Of a stretch of 64,000 nucleotides of DNA, positions 39,014-46,927 are shown piece by piece (position 1 is the stretch's first letter; every line of letters starts with the position of its first letter). The stretch is from Brachybacterium sp. P6-10-X1 (GTDB lineage: Bacteria; Actinomycetota; Actinomycetes; Actinomycetales; Dermabacteraceae), in contig NZ_CP017297.1 of NCBI RefSeq assembly GCF_001969445.1, positions 1,426,001 through 1,490,000 on the forward strand, given 5' to 3'. Under the pieces are notes generated by a model that saw only the letters and a program-made list of their open reading frames with translations, searched no databases and was not told where the DNA came from. The translations under genes were made by a program, and so were the position numbers.

Positions 39014-40077
39014 CAGGCGCGCTCCGCCAGGGCGTCGACGCTGCGGGCCGCCGCGTGGCCGTCGCCGTAGTGCGGTGGGCGCGGGGCCGTCGGGCGGGGC
39101 CGGTCCGCGGCGGCGGCGAGCTCGCGCGGATCGGTGACCAGGCGGTTCCAGTCGCCGTCCAGGGTCTCGACCCATTCGGTCTCGCTGCGGACGGTGGAGC
39201 ACGGCGTGCCCAGCAGGTACGCCTCCTTCTGCAGTCCCCCGGAATCGGTGACGACGGCGCTCGCGCGCTGGACCGCACCGATCAGCTCGGGATAGGCGAC
39301 GGGCTCTCCCACGTGGACCGCTCCGCCGGCCAGCGTGATGCCGGCCTCGGCCGCCTTGGCGACCAGCCGGGGATGGGCGAACAGCGCCAGCGGCAGCGGC
39401 AGGTCCTGCAGCGCGGTGATGATCGCCGCCAGGCGCTCCGGGTCGTCGGTGTTGTCGGCGCGGTGGATGGTCGCGACGGCGAAGGGCTCGGCCGGGTCGA
39501 TGCCGGGCGGCAGCACGAGCGCCGAGTCCCGCACGGATTCCGCTACGCGCAGGCACACGTCGGTCATGACGTCGCCGGTGACCAGGGTCCGCTCCGCGAG
39601 CCCCTCGGCGGCCAGGTGGGTGCGGGCTACTTCGGTGGGGGCCAGCAGAAGGTCGGCGGCGTGGTCGGTGAGCACACGGTTGTGCTCCTCGGGCATGCGG
39701 CGGTTGAAGGATCGCAGCCCGGCCTCGAGGTGGGCGACCTTCCGATGCATCTTCACCGCGGACAGGGTTCCGGCGAGGGTGGAGTTGGTGTCGCCGTAGA
39801 CCAGGGTCCAGTCGGGCCGGTGCTGCTCGAGGACCTCGTCCATCCCGCTCAGCATCGCGCCGGTCTGGCGGCCGTGGGAACCGGAACCGACGGCGAGGTT
39901 CACGTCCGGGGCCGGGATGCGCAGATCGGCGAAGAACACGTCGCTCATCGCGGCGTCGTAGTGCTGGCCGGTGTGGACGATCACGTGCTCGACGTCATCC
40001 CGCTGGGCGGCGGCATCGGAGATGGCCGCGAGCTTGACGAACTGCGGGCGGGCGCCCACGACGGACAGGATCTTCAT
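39013..40077 (-). CDS. Non-hydrolysing UDP-N-acetylhexosamine 2-epimerase (WecB/WbpI family)
   Basis: The 354-residue product starts at ATG 40077, with AGAGGAAGAG upstream. Motifs are VVGARPQFVKLAAIS, VHTGQHYD, LVYGDTNSTLAG, EAGLRSFNRRMPEEHNRVLTDHAADLLLAPTE and TDSGGLQKEAYLLGTPCSTVRSETEWVE. The family inverts C2 of UDP-GlcNAc (WecB) or of UDP-2,3-diacetamido-glucuronate (WbpI). Because the four other enzymes of the diacetamido route are in this window, a WbpI role is likely but not proven. It is the first gene of a leftward pair and divergent from the 40249 glycosyltransferase run. Confidence 0.9.
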   Translation of the reverse strand: MKILSVVGARPQFVKLAAISDAAAQRDDVEHVIVHTGQHYDAAMSDVFFADLRIPAPDVNLAVGSGSHGRQTGAMLSGMDEVLEQHRPDWTLVYGDTNSTLAGTLSAVKMHRKVAHLEAGLRSFNRRMPEEHNRVLTDHAADLLLAPTEVARTHLAAEGLAERTLVTGDVMTDVCLRVAESVRDSALVLPPGIDPAEPFAVATIHRADNTDDPERLAAIITALQDLPLPLALFAHPRLVAKAAEAGITLAGGAVHVGEPVAYPELIGAVQRASAVVTDSGGLQKEAYLLGTPCSTVRSETEWVETLDGDWNRLVTDPRELAAAADRPRPTAPRPPHYGDGHAAARSVDALAERA

Positions 40078-40129
40078 GGACGGATCTCTTCCTCTCGGCA
40101 CCGGTCGGGCCGCGGCGGGACCGACCGGG

Positions 40130-40158
40130 TCGACGGTATGGTGAGCGCTGACCACAAT
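40130..40158 (+). promoter_or_regulatory. Possible promoter of the 40249-43822 glycosyltransferase run
   Basis: In the 171-bp divergent gap TCGACG (40130-40135) is followed after 17 nt by CACAAT (40153-40158) on the plus strand. The match is fair. No better candidate was seen for the rightward genes. Confidence 0.3.
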
Positions 40159-40248
40159 AGTCATCCGCCGGCACCGGACGGCACATCACGACACCGTCGA
40201 GGACGGGCGCGCGGGACCGCCCGCGGCACGCTCGGGAATGGACATCGC

Positions 40249-41619
40249 ATGACGTCAGGACGGCGTGTGGCGACCCCGCAGATCGCTGTGCTCGTGTACA
40301 ACGACGCCGCCAACGACTCGCGGGTGCTCAAGGAATCCGCCTCCCTGCGCGATGCGGGCTACGACGTGCGGATCCTCGCCGTCGAGCGTCGCGAGCTCGG
40401 GCGCGTCGCGGACGTGACCGCCCTCGGCGAGCGGCTCCACCTCGAGAGGGTCCCGGAGTTCGCCATCGAGCGGATCCTGCCGGCCCTCGCCCCGCACTGG
40501 CGCCGGCTGATCAGCAGAGCCGACACCGCCGAGCGGTCCCCGACGAGCTCTCCCGCGCAGGTCCTGCACCGTCCGTCCACCCCGCTGGCGGGGATGAGGG
40601 CGGGCCTGCTCCGCGGTCTGCGCAGCATCGGCGAACGCGCCTACCGCACGGCCGCGCTCGGCACCTACTGGAAGAACGCGACCGCGGCAGGTGTGCGCGC
40701 CGCGCCCGACGTGGTCCACGCCAACGACGGCAACACCCTCGTCCCGGCGCTGCTCATCCAGGCGCTCTCCCGCGGCGACGTCGCCGTCGTGTACGACTCC
40801 CACGAGCTGTGGCGCCACCGCAACGTGCGGGGCGACCGCTGGCTGGCCCCGCTGCTGGAGGTCGTGACCGAAGCGATCGGCATCCGCCGCGCCGACGGTG
40901 TGATCACCGTCTCCCCGTCGATCGCGACCTGGCTGCGGGACACCTACCGCCTGGCCGAGGAACCGACCCTGGTGCGCAACGTCCCCGTCGCCGACGCCCC
41001 GCCCTCGCGCGACACCGGGGTGCTGCGGGAGCGCGCCGGGCTGACCGAGCAGCACCGCGTGATCGCCTACGGGGGCCGGATCACGACTGCCCGCGGCATC
41101 GAGGAGACGATCGCCGCGCTCCCCCACCTCGACGAGGACGTCCACTTCGTGCTGCTCGGCTACGGGGAGCAGGCCGCGCTGGACCATGTGCGGGCCGAGG
41201 CCGCCCGGCACGGCGTGACCGACCGGGTCCACCTGGTCGGGGCCGTCGCCCCCGACGACGTCTCCCGCTCGCTGGCCGACGGGGACGTCGCCGTGGTCCA
41301 TGTGCGGCCGATCTGCCTCTCCTACCGCTACGCGCTGCCGAACAAGCTCTTCGAATCGATCCGGGCCGGTCTGCCGATCGCCGCCGCGGACCTGCCCGAC
41401 ATGCGCCAGGTCGTCGAGGAGCTGGGGGTCGGCGAGGTGTTCAGCGGCTCCAGCCCCCAGGATCTCGCCGAGGCGCTGGCGGCCGTCCTCGAGGCGCCCG
41501 AGGAGTACCGGGAGCGGGCCCGGGCCGTGGCCCCACAGCTCACCTGGGAGCACGAGACGGAGGCGATGCTCGCGCTCTACCGGCGCGTCCTGGCCGCCCG
41601 GCCGGGGGTCCGCCGATGA
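40249..41619 (+). CDS. Family 4 glycosyltransferase
   Basis: The 456-residue product starts at ATG 40249; the longer open frame upstream runs antisense to the epimerase gene and is a shadow. GT-B fold with IAVLVYNDAANDSRVLKESASLRDAGYDVRILAV, VVHANDGNTLVPALL, VVYDSHELW, HRVIAYGGRITTARGIEETIAALPHLDEDVHFVLLGYGEQ and YALPNKLFESIRAGLPIAAADLPDM, the donor-site E-x7-E region. It resembles the protein at 43829 in its opening sequence, so the two may be related. The donor is unknown. It overlaps the next gene by 4 bp. Confidence 0.88.
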   Translation: MTSGRRVATPQIAVLVYNDAANDSRVLKESASLRDAGYDVRILAVERRELGRVADVTALGERLHLERVPEFAIERILPALAPHWRRLISRADTAERSPTSSPAQVLHRPSTPLAGMRAGLLRGLRSIGERAYRTAALGTYWKNATAAGVRAAPDVVHANDGNTLVPALLIQALSRGDVAVVYDSHELWRHRNVRGDRWLAPLLEVVTEAIGIRRADGVITVSPSIATWLRDTYRLAEEPTLVRNVPVADAPPSRDTGVLRERAGLTEQHRVIAYGGRITTARGIEETIAALPHLDEDVHFVLLGYGEQAALDHVRAEAARHGVTDRVHLVGAVAPDDVSRSLADGDVAVVHVRPICLSYRYALPNKLFESIRAGLPIAAADLPDMRQVVEELGVGEVFSGSSPQDLAEALAAVLEAPEEYRERARAVAPQLTWEHETEAMLALYRRVLAARPGVRR

Positions 41620-42725
41620 GGATCACGCTCGTGACGACCTGGTTCCCGACCGCTCTCGCCCCCTCGCGCGGATCGTTCGTGGTCCGGGACGCGCTGTCCA
41701 TCTCCGCCGCCCATCAGGTGCGGCTGGTCCATCTCGTCCCGCCGTCCGACGACGACGGCACCCGCCGCCTGGTCCACGAGGGCCTGGATGTGCTGCGGAT
41801 CCCGATGGATCCCCGCCGGCCCGACCAGGTCCTCGCCGCCACCCGGCAGCTGCGTCGCGCGCTGGCCGGCGCCGACATCGTGCACTCCATGGCCTTCTCC
41901 GCCCTGCTGCCGCTGGTGCTGCGCCGTCCGGGCGCCCCGTGGCTGCACACCGAGCACTGGTCGGCGCTGACCACCCCCGGGACCCTCCCGGCCCCCGCCC
42001 GCGCCGGGCTCCCCCTGCTGGCGCGGCTGCTGGCGCGCCCGGACCGGGTCACGGCGGTGTGCGAGTTCCTCGCTCGCCCGATCCGTGCCGTCCGCGGCGC
42101 CCGGCCCACCGACATCGTCCCGTGCATCGTCGAACCAGGTGAGGTGGTGCCGCGCCGCGATCGCAGCGACGGGACCCTGCGCCTGGTCTCCACGGGCGGG
42201 CTGATTCCCCGCAAGGACCCGCTGCTGGCCGTGGACGTGCTCGCCGATCTCGTCCGGCGCGGGATCGACGCCCGCCTCGAATGGCTCGGCGACGGGCCCC
42301 TGCGCGAGGAGACCCTGCGGCGCGCCGCCGAGCGGGGGGTCGAGGGGCGCCTGTCCCTGCCCGGCACCGTCGACGGGGCCGGGGTCCGCGCCGCGCTCGC
42401 GCGCGCCGACGTGTTCTTCGGGCCCACCCGGGCCGACAACTTCTTCGTCTCGGCCGCCGAAGCGATCGTCGCCGGGCGCCCCGTCGTCCTCGGCGCCACG
42501 GGCGGCCAGGGCGAGTACGTCGAGCCCGCGGTGGGCGAGCTCGTCGACGTCCAGGAGACCGCGCCGTACGTCGAGGCGATCCTCGCCCTCGACGCCCGCA
42601 CCCGCGACCTGCCGGCCCGGGCGATCGCCGACACCATCGGGGACCGCTTCTCCGCGGCGACCGTCGGCCGCGGCTACAGCGCCCAGTACCGGCAGCTCCC
42701 CGCCCGCACGCGAGGTCGCCGATGA
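41616..42725 (+). CDS. Family 4 glycosyltransferase
   Basis: The product has 369 residues with a GT-B fold: ITLVTTWFPTALAPSRGSFVVRDALSI, WLHTEHWSALTTPGTLP, LRLVSTGGLIPRKDPLLAVDVLADLVRRGIDARLEWLGDGPLREE and RADNFFVSAAEAIVAGRPVVLGATGGQGEYV, with the E-x7-E nucleotide-sugar motif region. ATG 41616 overlaps the previous stop, and the end overlaps the next start (ATGA both sides). It is one of three consecutive rightward transferases that probably build one repeat unit. Confidence 0.88.
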   Translation: MRITLVTTWFPTALAPSRGSFVVRDALSISAAHQVRLVHLVPPSDDDGTRRLVHEGLDVLRIPMDPRRPDQVLAATRQLRRALAGADIVHSMAFSALLPLVLRRPGAPWLHTEHWSALTTPGTLPAPARAGLPLLARLLARPDRVTAVCEFLARPIRAVRGARPTDIVPCIVEPGEVVPRRDRSDGTLRLVSTGGLIPRKDPLLAVDVLADLVRRGIDARLEWLGDGPLREETLRRAAERGVEGRLSLPGTVDGAGVRAALARADVFFGPTRADNFFVSAAEAIVAGRPVVLGATGGQGEYVEPAVGELVDVQETAPYVEAILALDARTRDLPARAIADTIGDRFSAATVGRGYSAQYRQLPARTRGRR

Positions 42726-43822
42726 GACCCGTCGACGTCGTCATCGCCTGCCACACGCCCACCCGGCCCGTCGGCCGCGCCGTCGCCTCCGTCCTGGACG
42801 ACAACGGGGACGACGCCGGGGTGACCGTCGTCTGTCACAACCGGCCCGCCGAGGAGATCGCCGCGGTCGTCGGCCCGGAGCATCGCGAGCGCGTGCGGTT
42901 CCTCGAGCATCACGACGAGCACCGCTCCGCGTCCGGGCCGTTCAACGCCGGGATGCGCAGCAGCACGGCCCCCTTCGTCGCGATCATGGGCTCGGACGAC
43001 ACCCTCGCCCCGGGGACCGTCGCCTCGTGGCTGGCCGTCCAGGAGCGCACCGGTGCCGACGTCGTCCTCACCCGTCTCGCCCTCGGAACGGCCTCCGCCG
43101 GGGTGCCCACCCCCGCGGTGCGCATGGCACGCGGCGGGCTCGTCGACCTGGTCGCGGACCGGCTCAGCTACCGTTCCGCGCCCCTGGGCCTGCTGCGGCG
43201 CGAGATGCTCGAATCCACCGGCCGGTACCTCGTCGAGGGAGCGCAGATCGGCGGCGACGTCGGCATGGTCACCGCGCTGATGGCCACGCAGGCCACCGCC
43301 TACGACCGTTTCGGGCCGCCGTACGTGATCGGGGAGGACGCCGGGGACCGCGTGACCTACGTGGTGCGTCCGATGCGCGAGCAGCTGGCCTTCTTCGCGG
43401 ACCTGCTGGAGGCGGACTGGTTCGAGCGCCTCCCCGGGGCGGCGCGGCGGGCGATCGGCGTGAAGCTGCTGCGCATCCACGTCTTCGGCGCCGTCTACTA
43501 CCGCCAGGACGTCGAGATCTGGACCGCGCAGGAGCGCGCCGACCTGGCCGAGATCACCGCAGAGGTGATCCTGCGCGCCCCCGGCTGCCTGGCGCCGCTG
43601 TCGCGGGTCGACCGCGATCTGGTCGAGGCCTGCCTGGACCCGACGCTCGGGGCCGACGTGCTGGTGCGCCGTGCCCGGGACCGCCGCCGGCACGGCCGTC
43701 CGGCGACGCTCCTCACCCGCGGGGCCGGGCATCTCCTGGACCGGGAGGCGCCGCTGCGCTTCATGGCAGCCTCCCTGGCGGTCCGCCACCTCCCCCGACT
43801 GCGCGCCGCCCGGCGCGCCTGA
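42722..43822 (+). CDS. Family 2 glycosyltransferase
   Basis: The product has 366 residues. The GT-A domain has VDVVIACHTPTRPVGRAVASVLDDN, SGPFNAGMRSSTAPFVAIMGSDDTLAPGTVASW (SDD metal motif) and a roughly 180-residue C-terminal helical part. ATG 42722 overlaps the upstream stop, and the gene ends 6 bp from the convergent 43829 gene. Donor and acceptor are unknown. The conserved N-terminal motif makes the family call sound. Confidence 0.85.
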   Translation: MRPVDVVIACHTPTRPVGRAVASVLDDNGDDAGVTVVCHNRPAEEIAAVVGPEHRERVRFLEHHDEHRSASGPFNAGMRSSTAPFVAIMGSDDTLAPGTVASWLAVQERTGADVVLTRLALGTASAGVPTPAVRMARGGLVDLVADRLSYRSAPLGLLRREMLESTGRYLVEGAQIGGDVGMVTALMATQATAYDRFGPPYVIGEDAGDRVTYVVRPMREQLAFFADLLEADWFERLPGAARRAIGVKLLRIHVFGAVYYRQDVEIWTAQERADLAEITAEVILRAPGCLAPLSRVDRDLVEACLDPTLGADVLVRRARDRRRHGRPATLLTRGAGHLLDREAPLRFMAASLAVRHLPRLRAARRA

Positions 43823-43828
43823 CCCGGT

Positions 43829-44956
43829 TCAGCCCCGGGCGGCGATCGCGGTGAGCGCCCGGCGCCAGGTGTCGACCTGGTGCTCTGCCGAGAGCTCCTC
43901 GGCGGCGGCATCGGCGGCCTGCTTGAACCGGTCGACGTCCGCGGGGGTCATCGACTCCAACGCCGCTCGCAGGGAGTCGGCGTCGGCGCCCGCGAGCACC
44001 GTCCCGAGGCCGTGCTCGCGCACCAGCTCGGCCATGTCCGGGGACGGGCCCACCAGGACCGCGGTGCGCGCCTGGACCGCTTCGAAGAGCTTGTTGGGCA
44101 GGCTGTGCTCGAGGTTGAAGGTGGTGGCCGGGAAGACGACGATCGAGACGTCGTACTCGGCGACGGCGCCGACCAGCTCGGTGTACGGCACCGGGTCGCG
44201 GAACCTCACCGCCGGGAGGTCCGCGGCCCGCTCGCGCAGCGCCTCGATGTACCCGGGCTCGCTGGGCACCAGCATCAGATCGAGCGTGAGGGACGCCGGG
44301 GCGCCGCGCAGCGCATCGATCATCGATTCCAGGCGGCGGTTGGCCCGGGCCACGCCGGTGTGCAGCAGACGGATCGTCTCCCCGGTGGGACGCGGGGCTC
44401 GGTCCTCGTAGGCCGACGCATTCGTCACCACCTGGACGGCGACCCCGAACCGGGCCGCGTACTCGTCGGCCAGGCCCGGGGACACGGTGGTGATCGAGGC
44501 GACCTCCGGCAGGCAGGTGCGGCAGATCCAGCGCTGGTACGGCGCGATGAACCAGCGCCAGGAGCGCACGTGCTCCTTCTCCCGGGGCGCGTACTCGTGC
44601 AGGTCCGCGTGCACGCCGAGGCGAGGGGCGAGCCAGAGCGCGAGCGGGAGGGTGTTCACGTCGTTGGCCAGGACGATGTCCACCGCGGCGACCCGGTCCG
44701 CGAGCGCTTCCCGGGCCGCGCGCACGGCGCTCATGTCCCAGTAGGCCCGGCGGTACCTGCCGCTGAGCAGGTATTTCTTGCTGCTGGGCCAGGCGCGTGC
44801 GCCCTCGGGGAGCTCGAGGTGGGTGACCCCGGGGTGCGGGGACGCGCCGAAGCCGACGGTGGTGACCTCGAACTCCGCGGCCAGCAGATCGATCTGGCGC
44901 TGCACGCGCGGATCGCGGGTCAGCGTGGAGAACGACATGATGAGCAGGGAGGTCAT
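43829..44956 (-). CDS. Family 4 glycosyltransferase
   Basis: The 375-residue product starts at ATG 44956, overlapping the stop of the ABC transporter gene (ATGA). The GT-B fold has LLIMSFSTLTRDPRVQRQIDLLAAEFEVTTVGFG, LANDVNTLPLALWLAPRLGVHADLHEYAPRE, ETIRLLHTGVARANRRLESMIDAL and SLPNKLFEAVQARTAVLVGPSPDM. The opening motif resembles the 40249 protein. It is the last gene of a long leftward run that starts near birA, at the far left end of that transcription direction. Confidence 0.87.
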   Translation of the reverse strand: MTSLLIMSFSTLTRDPRVQRQIDLLAAEFEVTTVGFGASPHPGVTHLELPEGARAWPSSKKYLLSGRYRRAYWDMSAVRAAREALADRVAAVDIVLANDVNTLPLALWLAPRLGVHADLHEYAPREKEHVRSWRWFIAPYQRWICRTCLPEVASITTVSPGLADEYAARFGVAVQVVTNASAYEDRAPRPTGETIRLLHTGVARANRRLESMIDALRGAPASLTLDLMLVPSEPGYIEALRERAADLPAVRFRDPVPYTELVGAVAEYDVSIVVFPATTFNLEHSLPNKLFEAVQARTAVLVGPSPDMAELVREHGLGTVLAGADADSLRAALESMTPADVDRFKQAADAAAEELSAEHQVDTWRRALTAIAARG

Positions 44957-46854
44957 GCGCCGCTCTCCTCGGTCGCCACAGCACCTGGGGTCTCCCGGGC
45001 ACCCTCCTCCTGCGTCTGCCCGGTCTCCTCGGGGCCGTCGATCATGCCGCCGGAGACGAGTCCGGCCAGCGCCGCCTGCTCGGCGAAGGCCGGCACGGCG
45101 GCGACCACCTCGCCGAACGTCCCGGAGGCGGCGACGTGGCCCTCGGACAGGTAGAAGACGACGTCGCAGTGCTGGATGGTGGCCAGACGGTGCGCGATGG
45201 TGATGGTGGTGACGTCGTCGCCGAGGTCCTGGATCGAACCGGTCACCGCGGACTCCGTCTTGGTGTCCAGAGCGCTGGTGGCCTCGTCCAGCACGAGCAC
45301 GGTGGGTTCGGCGTACATCCCGCGGGCGATCCCCATGCGCTGGCGCTGCCCGCCCGAGAGCGTCATGCCGCGCTCCCCGAGGCGGCCCTGGATGCCGTCG
45401 GGCCGCGCCTCGATCACCTCCAGCAGCTGCGCGCGGTCCAGGGCGGTGCGCACCCGGTCCTCGTCGACCTGGTCCGGGTCCCAGGTCAGGGCGACGTTCT
45501 CGCCGACGGAGACGTCGAACAGCGCGACCTCCTGGGGGACGTAGCCGACCGAGGAGCGCCATTGGCGCAGCACGGTGGTCATGTCGGTCCCGCCGATCAG
45601 GATGCGGCCGCTGCTGGGGGTGAGCAGACCCAGCAGCAGGTCCACGAGGGTGGACTTGCCGGCTCCGGAGGTGCCGACGACGGCCACGGAGGATCCCGCC
45701 GGGATGCGCAGGGAGACGCCGTCGACCGCAGGCTCGTCCCGTCCGGGATAGGTGAAGGTGACGTCCTGCAGGACGATGTCGTGCAGACCGCGCTCGAGGG
45801 TGCCGGTGTCGGGCTCGTCCTGGCGCTCGACGGCCTCCCGGGCGAACTCGATGTCGTCGACGATGTAGTCGGCGAAGGCGGCGTTGGTCAGGATCCGGTT
45901 CTGGGTGGACTGGAATCGGGTCAGGGAGGGGACCAGGCGGAACCCGGCGACGGCGAACAGCGCGACCGAGGTCATCGCCGCGGTGGCGCCGTCATCCGGG
46001 AGACCGGTGAGGTAGCCGACGCCGCCGACGACCACGAAGCCGCCGACCATGCCGGCATCCAGCACGAAGCGCGGCATCTGGTTGTAGTACTGGGCGAAGG
46101 CCCGGGTGCGGGAGGCCTTCGCACGGCGGTCGGCGACGATGTCGGTGACCTCGCCCTCGTTGCCCTTCAGGGTCAGCTCCTTGAGGGAGGCGAGGACCTC
46201 GCCCAGCAGGCGCACGACCCGGATCGAGTTGTCCCGGTTGCTGGCCCCGTTGGTCACCGCCCGCGGGGTGATCACGCGCGAGAGGATCATGGCGATGATG
46301 CCCAGGTAGGCGAAGGTCGCCAGCGCGATCTGCCAGTCCAGGACCAGCAGTCCGACGCTGATCACGGTGATCGTGGCGAACTCGGCGACGACGGTCATGG
46401 AGGGCATGAGCACGTTCGCGACCACGGCGGCGACCCCGGAGTCGACCATCCGGATGATCTCCTGGGTCGACTTCGAGGTCCGGTCCACCCAGGAGGCGGA
46501 CATGTAGGAGCGGAACAGCGTCTGGCCGATCGCGACCTCGTGCTGGGCGAAGCGCTGGGTGGCGATGCGGATCGTCAACAGGTTCAGGAAGCTCTTGATG
46601 ATGATCAGGCCGACGAAGGCCGCGACCATCACCATCATCTCCTCGAAGGTGTGCAGCTGCCATCCGACCAGCGGGATGGTGACCACGGAGCCGGGAGACA
46701 TGAGAGCGGGGATCACCAGCGCGATCGCACCGAGGGCGACGACGTCCAGCAGCGCGAGGGCGCTCATGACGACGCCGAACGTCACCAGGAAGCGCCGGGA
46801 GTCCCCGGGCAGCACCGACAGGGTGCGTCGGACGATCCGGATGGTCTGCTTCAC
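44953..46854 (-). CDS. ABC transporter with fused membrane and ATPase domains (MsbA/PglK-like flippase type)
   Basis: The product has 633 residues. The N-terminal six-helix membrane domain spans about residues 20-320. The ATPase domain has Walker A GTSGAGKSTLVDLLLGL, signature LSGGQRQRMGIARGMYAEPTVLVLDEATSALD and H-loop ITIAHRLATI. In glycan loci such half-transporters flip lipid-linked oligosaccharides (PglK type) or export lipids. The flanking glycosyltransferases and the DUF6541 gene support a glycan-lipid cargo. This is a second transport system besides Wzm/Wzt. A C-terminal tail of about 35 residues is Glu/Gly-rich. Confidence 0.88.
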   Translation of the reverse strand: MKQTIRIVRRTLSVLPGDSRRFLVTFGVVMSALALLDVVALGAIALVIPALMSPGSVVTIPLVGWQLHTFEEMMVMVAAFVGLIIIKSFLNLLTIRIATQRFAQHEVAIGQTLFRSYMSASWVDRTSKSTQEIIRMVDSGVAAVVANVLMPSMTVVAEFATITVISVGLLVLDWQIALATFAYLGIIAMILSRVITPRAVTNGASNRDNSIRVVRLLGEVLASLKELTLKGNEGEVTDIVADRRAKASRTRAFAQYYNQMPRFVLDAGMVGGFVVVGGVGYLTGLPDDGATAAMTSVALFAVAGFRLVPSLTRFQSTQNRILTNAAFADYIVDDIEFAREAVERQDEPDTGTLERGLHDIVLQDVTFTYPGRDEPAVDGVSLRIPAGSSVAVVGTSGAGKSTLVDLLLGLLTPSSGRILIGGTDMTTVLRQWRSSVGYVPQEVALFDVSVGENVALTWDPDQVDEDRVRTALDRAQLLEVIEARPDGIQGRLGERGMTLSGGQRQRMGIARGMYAEPTVLVLDEATSALDTKTESAVTGSIQDLGDDVTTITIAHRLATIQHCDVVFYLSEGHVAASGTFGEVVAAVPAFAEQAALAGLVSGGMIDGPEETGQTQEEGARETPGAVATEESGA

Positions 46855-46927
46855 GTGGTGTTCTCCTCGGTCGTCGGTCCCCGCCCGCCGGTGCGGTCTC
46901 CCGGCCGATGCGCGGCAGGGGATCCGC